Positions 63,233 through 64,000 of a stretch of 64,000 nucleotides of DNA are shown piece by piece. A program made the position numbers and the translations under genes. This stretch comes from Procambarus clarkii (Eukaryota > Arthropoda > Malacostraca > Decapoda > Cambaridae). Numbering within the stretch: position 1 is the stretch's first letter; the number at the start of each line of letters is the position of its first letter. The notes beneath the pieces were generated by a model, which was given only the letters and a program-made list of their open reading frames with translations, ran no database searches and was not told the DNA's origin. The stretch spans positions 38,973,308 through 39,037,307 of the forward strand of contig NC_091158.1 of the NCBI RefSeq assembly GCF_040958095.1, read 5' to 3'.

Positions 63233-64000
63233 TTATCAAGGACCTCATCGATGGCTTTCAACCCCAGGGGAGCTCCTAGGAGTGTGCTGTCTTCAGGTTT
63301 AGTTTTATGGATATTTGGCAGAAGACCCTCTATTCTCTCTACGATGCCCTGGTTGGAACATATTATTTCACATTTAGAAGGGTTCAGGGTGAGGCCTAAA
63401 ACTGCACCTTGCTCCTGGATTTTTCTGATGTCCTCCAGGAGAGAGTCTTGGGAACCAGCTAGGGTACCATCATCCAAGAACCAGATGTTAAGCTCGCTGG
63501 ACAGGACCTCTGTGACTTGTTTGATGACTAAGCAGAAAAGGAGAGGAGCAAGGGGGTCACCCTGTTGGACGCCTTCTCGCGAGTCAATTTCATGTTCGCC
63601 AAAAAGTAGCTTAAGGTCCATACTGTAGCATGAATGTACAAAAGGGTAGAGGGAAGGGAAATGACTATGAACCGCACGGAGTACAGCATCCCTCCGCACC
63701 AAATTGAAGGCATTTTTGAAATCTAGCTTGATAAGGGCCTTTTCGTGTGTGATGTTGGCGATGAAGACTCGAGCTGCATGGGCTGCCGCCTCACACCCTT
63801 GTGGAATGCTAAACCCGAGCTGTTTTGGCTTCAGCATGTTGGCCGCTGCATCACTAACCGTTCTTGCAGCTGCCTTTGTGACGAGACGCTGGAGAGAATT
63901 GCCCACAGCTATTGGCCTGATCCCTCCATCCTTTTTCTTTAGAACACAGAGAGATGCTCCAAAAAAGATAGGTCTTATGGACGCTGGTATGTTGCCAGCT
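63231..64000 (-). pseudogene. LINE reverse transcriptase half, cut at (AT)n and by the window edge
   Basis: The minus frame is open from the window edge: IFFGASLCVLKKKDGGIRPI, NSLQRLVTKAAARTV, LGFSIPQGCEAAAHAARVF, LIKLDFKNAFNLVRRD, GVQQGDPLAPLLFC, the catalytic IWFLDDGTLAG and LGLTLNPSKCEI. The frame stops being LINE-like after EVLDKN at about 63232, where the AT array begins. The FLDDG catalytic box differs from the common F/YADD. The thumb and C-terminal half of the same LINE type starts at 30863 with TDLKRMQDRID, directly after another AT array. No stop codons are seen in this half; truncation alone disables it. Confidence 0.85.

Overview
The window looks like repeat-dominated, gene-poor DNA from an animal, most likely an arthropod and plausibly a decapod crustacean. 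It carries short TTAGG/CCTAA runs (the usual arthropod telomere motif), Penelope-like elements, CR1/Jockey-type and R2-type LINEs, Ty3/gypsy-type LTR elements, tRNA-derived SINE sequence and very many (AT)n arrays. I see no host protein-coding gene, no functional tRNA/rRNA gene and no bacterial feature. The decapod assignment is an inference from repeat style, not a database match.

Layout. 1-5390: fragments of Penelope-like elements (PLEs) with GIY-YIG endonuclease tails, several joined in inverted orientation, broken up by (AT)n arrays and one TIR element (MITE-A). 5400-7450: a decayed R2/NeSL-type LINE on the minus strand. 7450-8830: no gene, one small foldback MITE. 8838-24290: a 15.4 kb minisatellite of 27-bp units (about 570 copies). 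24300-30850: mostly non-coding, with two LINE 3' fragments, degenerate tandem repeats, a 15-bp minisatellite, a tRNA-derived SINE and a second foldback MITE. 30855-32178: the C-terminal half of a LINE with a zinc knuckle and a restriction-like endonuclease motif. 32226-33427: inverted repeats and two fused MITE-A copies. 33428-44846: a 260-bp satellite whose unit contains a tRNA-like pol III promoter head, interrupted by a CR1/Jockey-type LINE (33591-37058) with an intact 1043-residue ORF2 and a 6-bp target duplication. 44847-50915: LTR retrotransposon A, with a continuous gag-protease-integrase-tail ORF but no reverse transcriptase. 50916-52016: (AT)n, MITE-A and a PLE tail. 52017-61810: LTR retrotransposon B on the minus strand, split by a nested 3.9 kb LTR-type insertion with a 5-bp target duplication. 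61811-63230: three MITE-A copies alternating with (AT)n. 63235-64000: the RT half of the same LINE type seen at 30855, running off the window.

The most interesting signals are these. (1) Elements A and B place integrase upstream of the RT/RNase H part of pol, and both have a SCAN-like capsid segment. That combination is known from the Gmr1 group of Ty3/gypsy elements. (2) A tRNA-derived sequence has been amplified as a 260-bp satellite with higher-order structure and an inversion. (3) MITE-A carries telomere-like TTAGG blocks between about 75-bp terminal inverted repeats and is always found against (AT)n. (4) PLE and LINE copies are repeatedly broken at (AT)n arrays or at foldback junctions. 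Part of this last pattern could be an assembly effect and should be checked with long reads.
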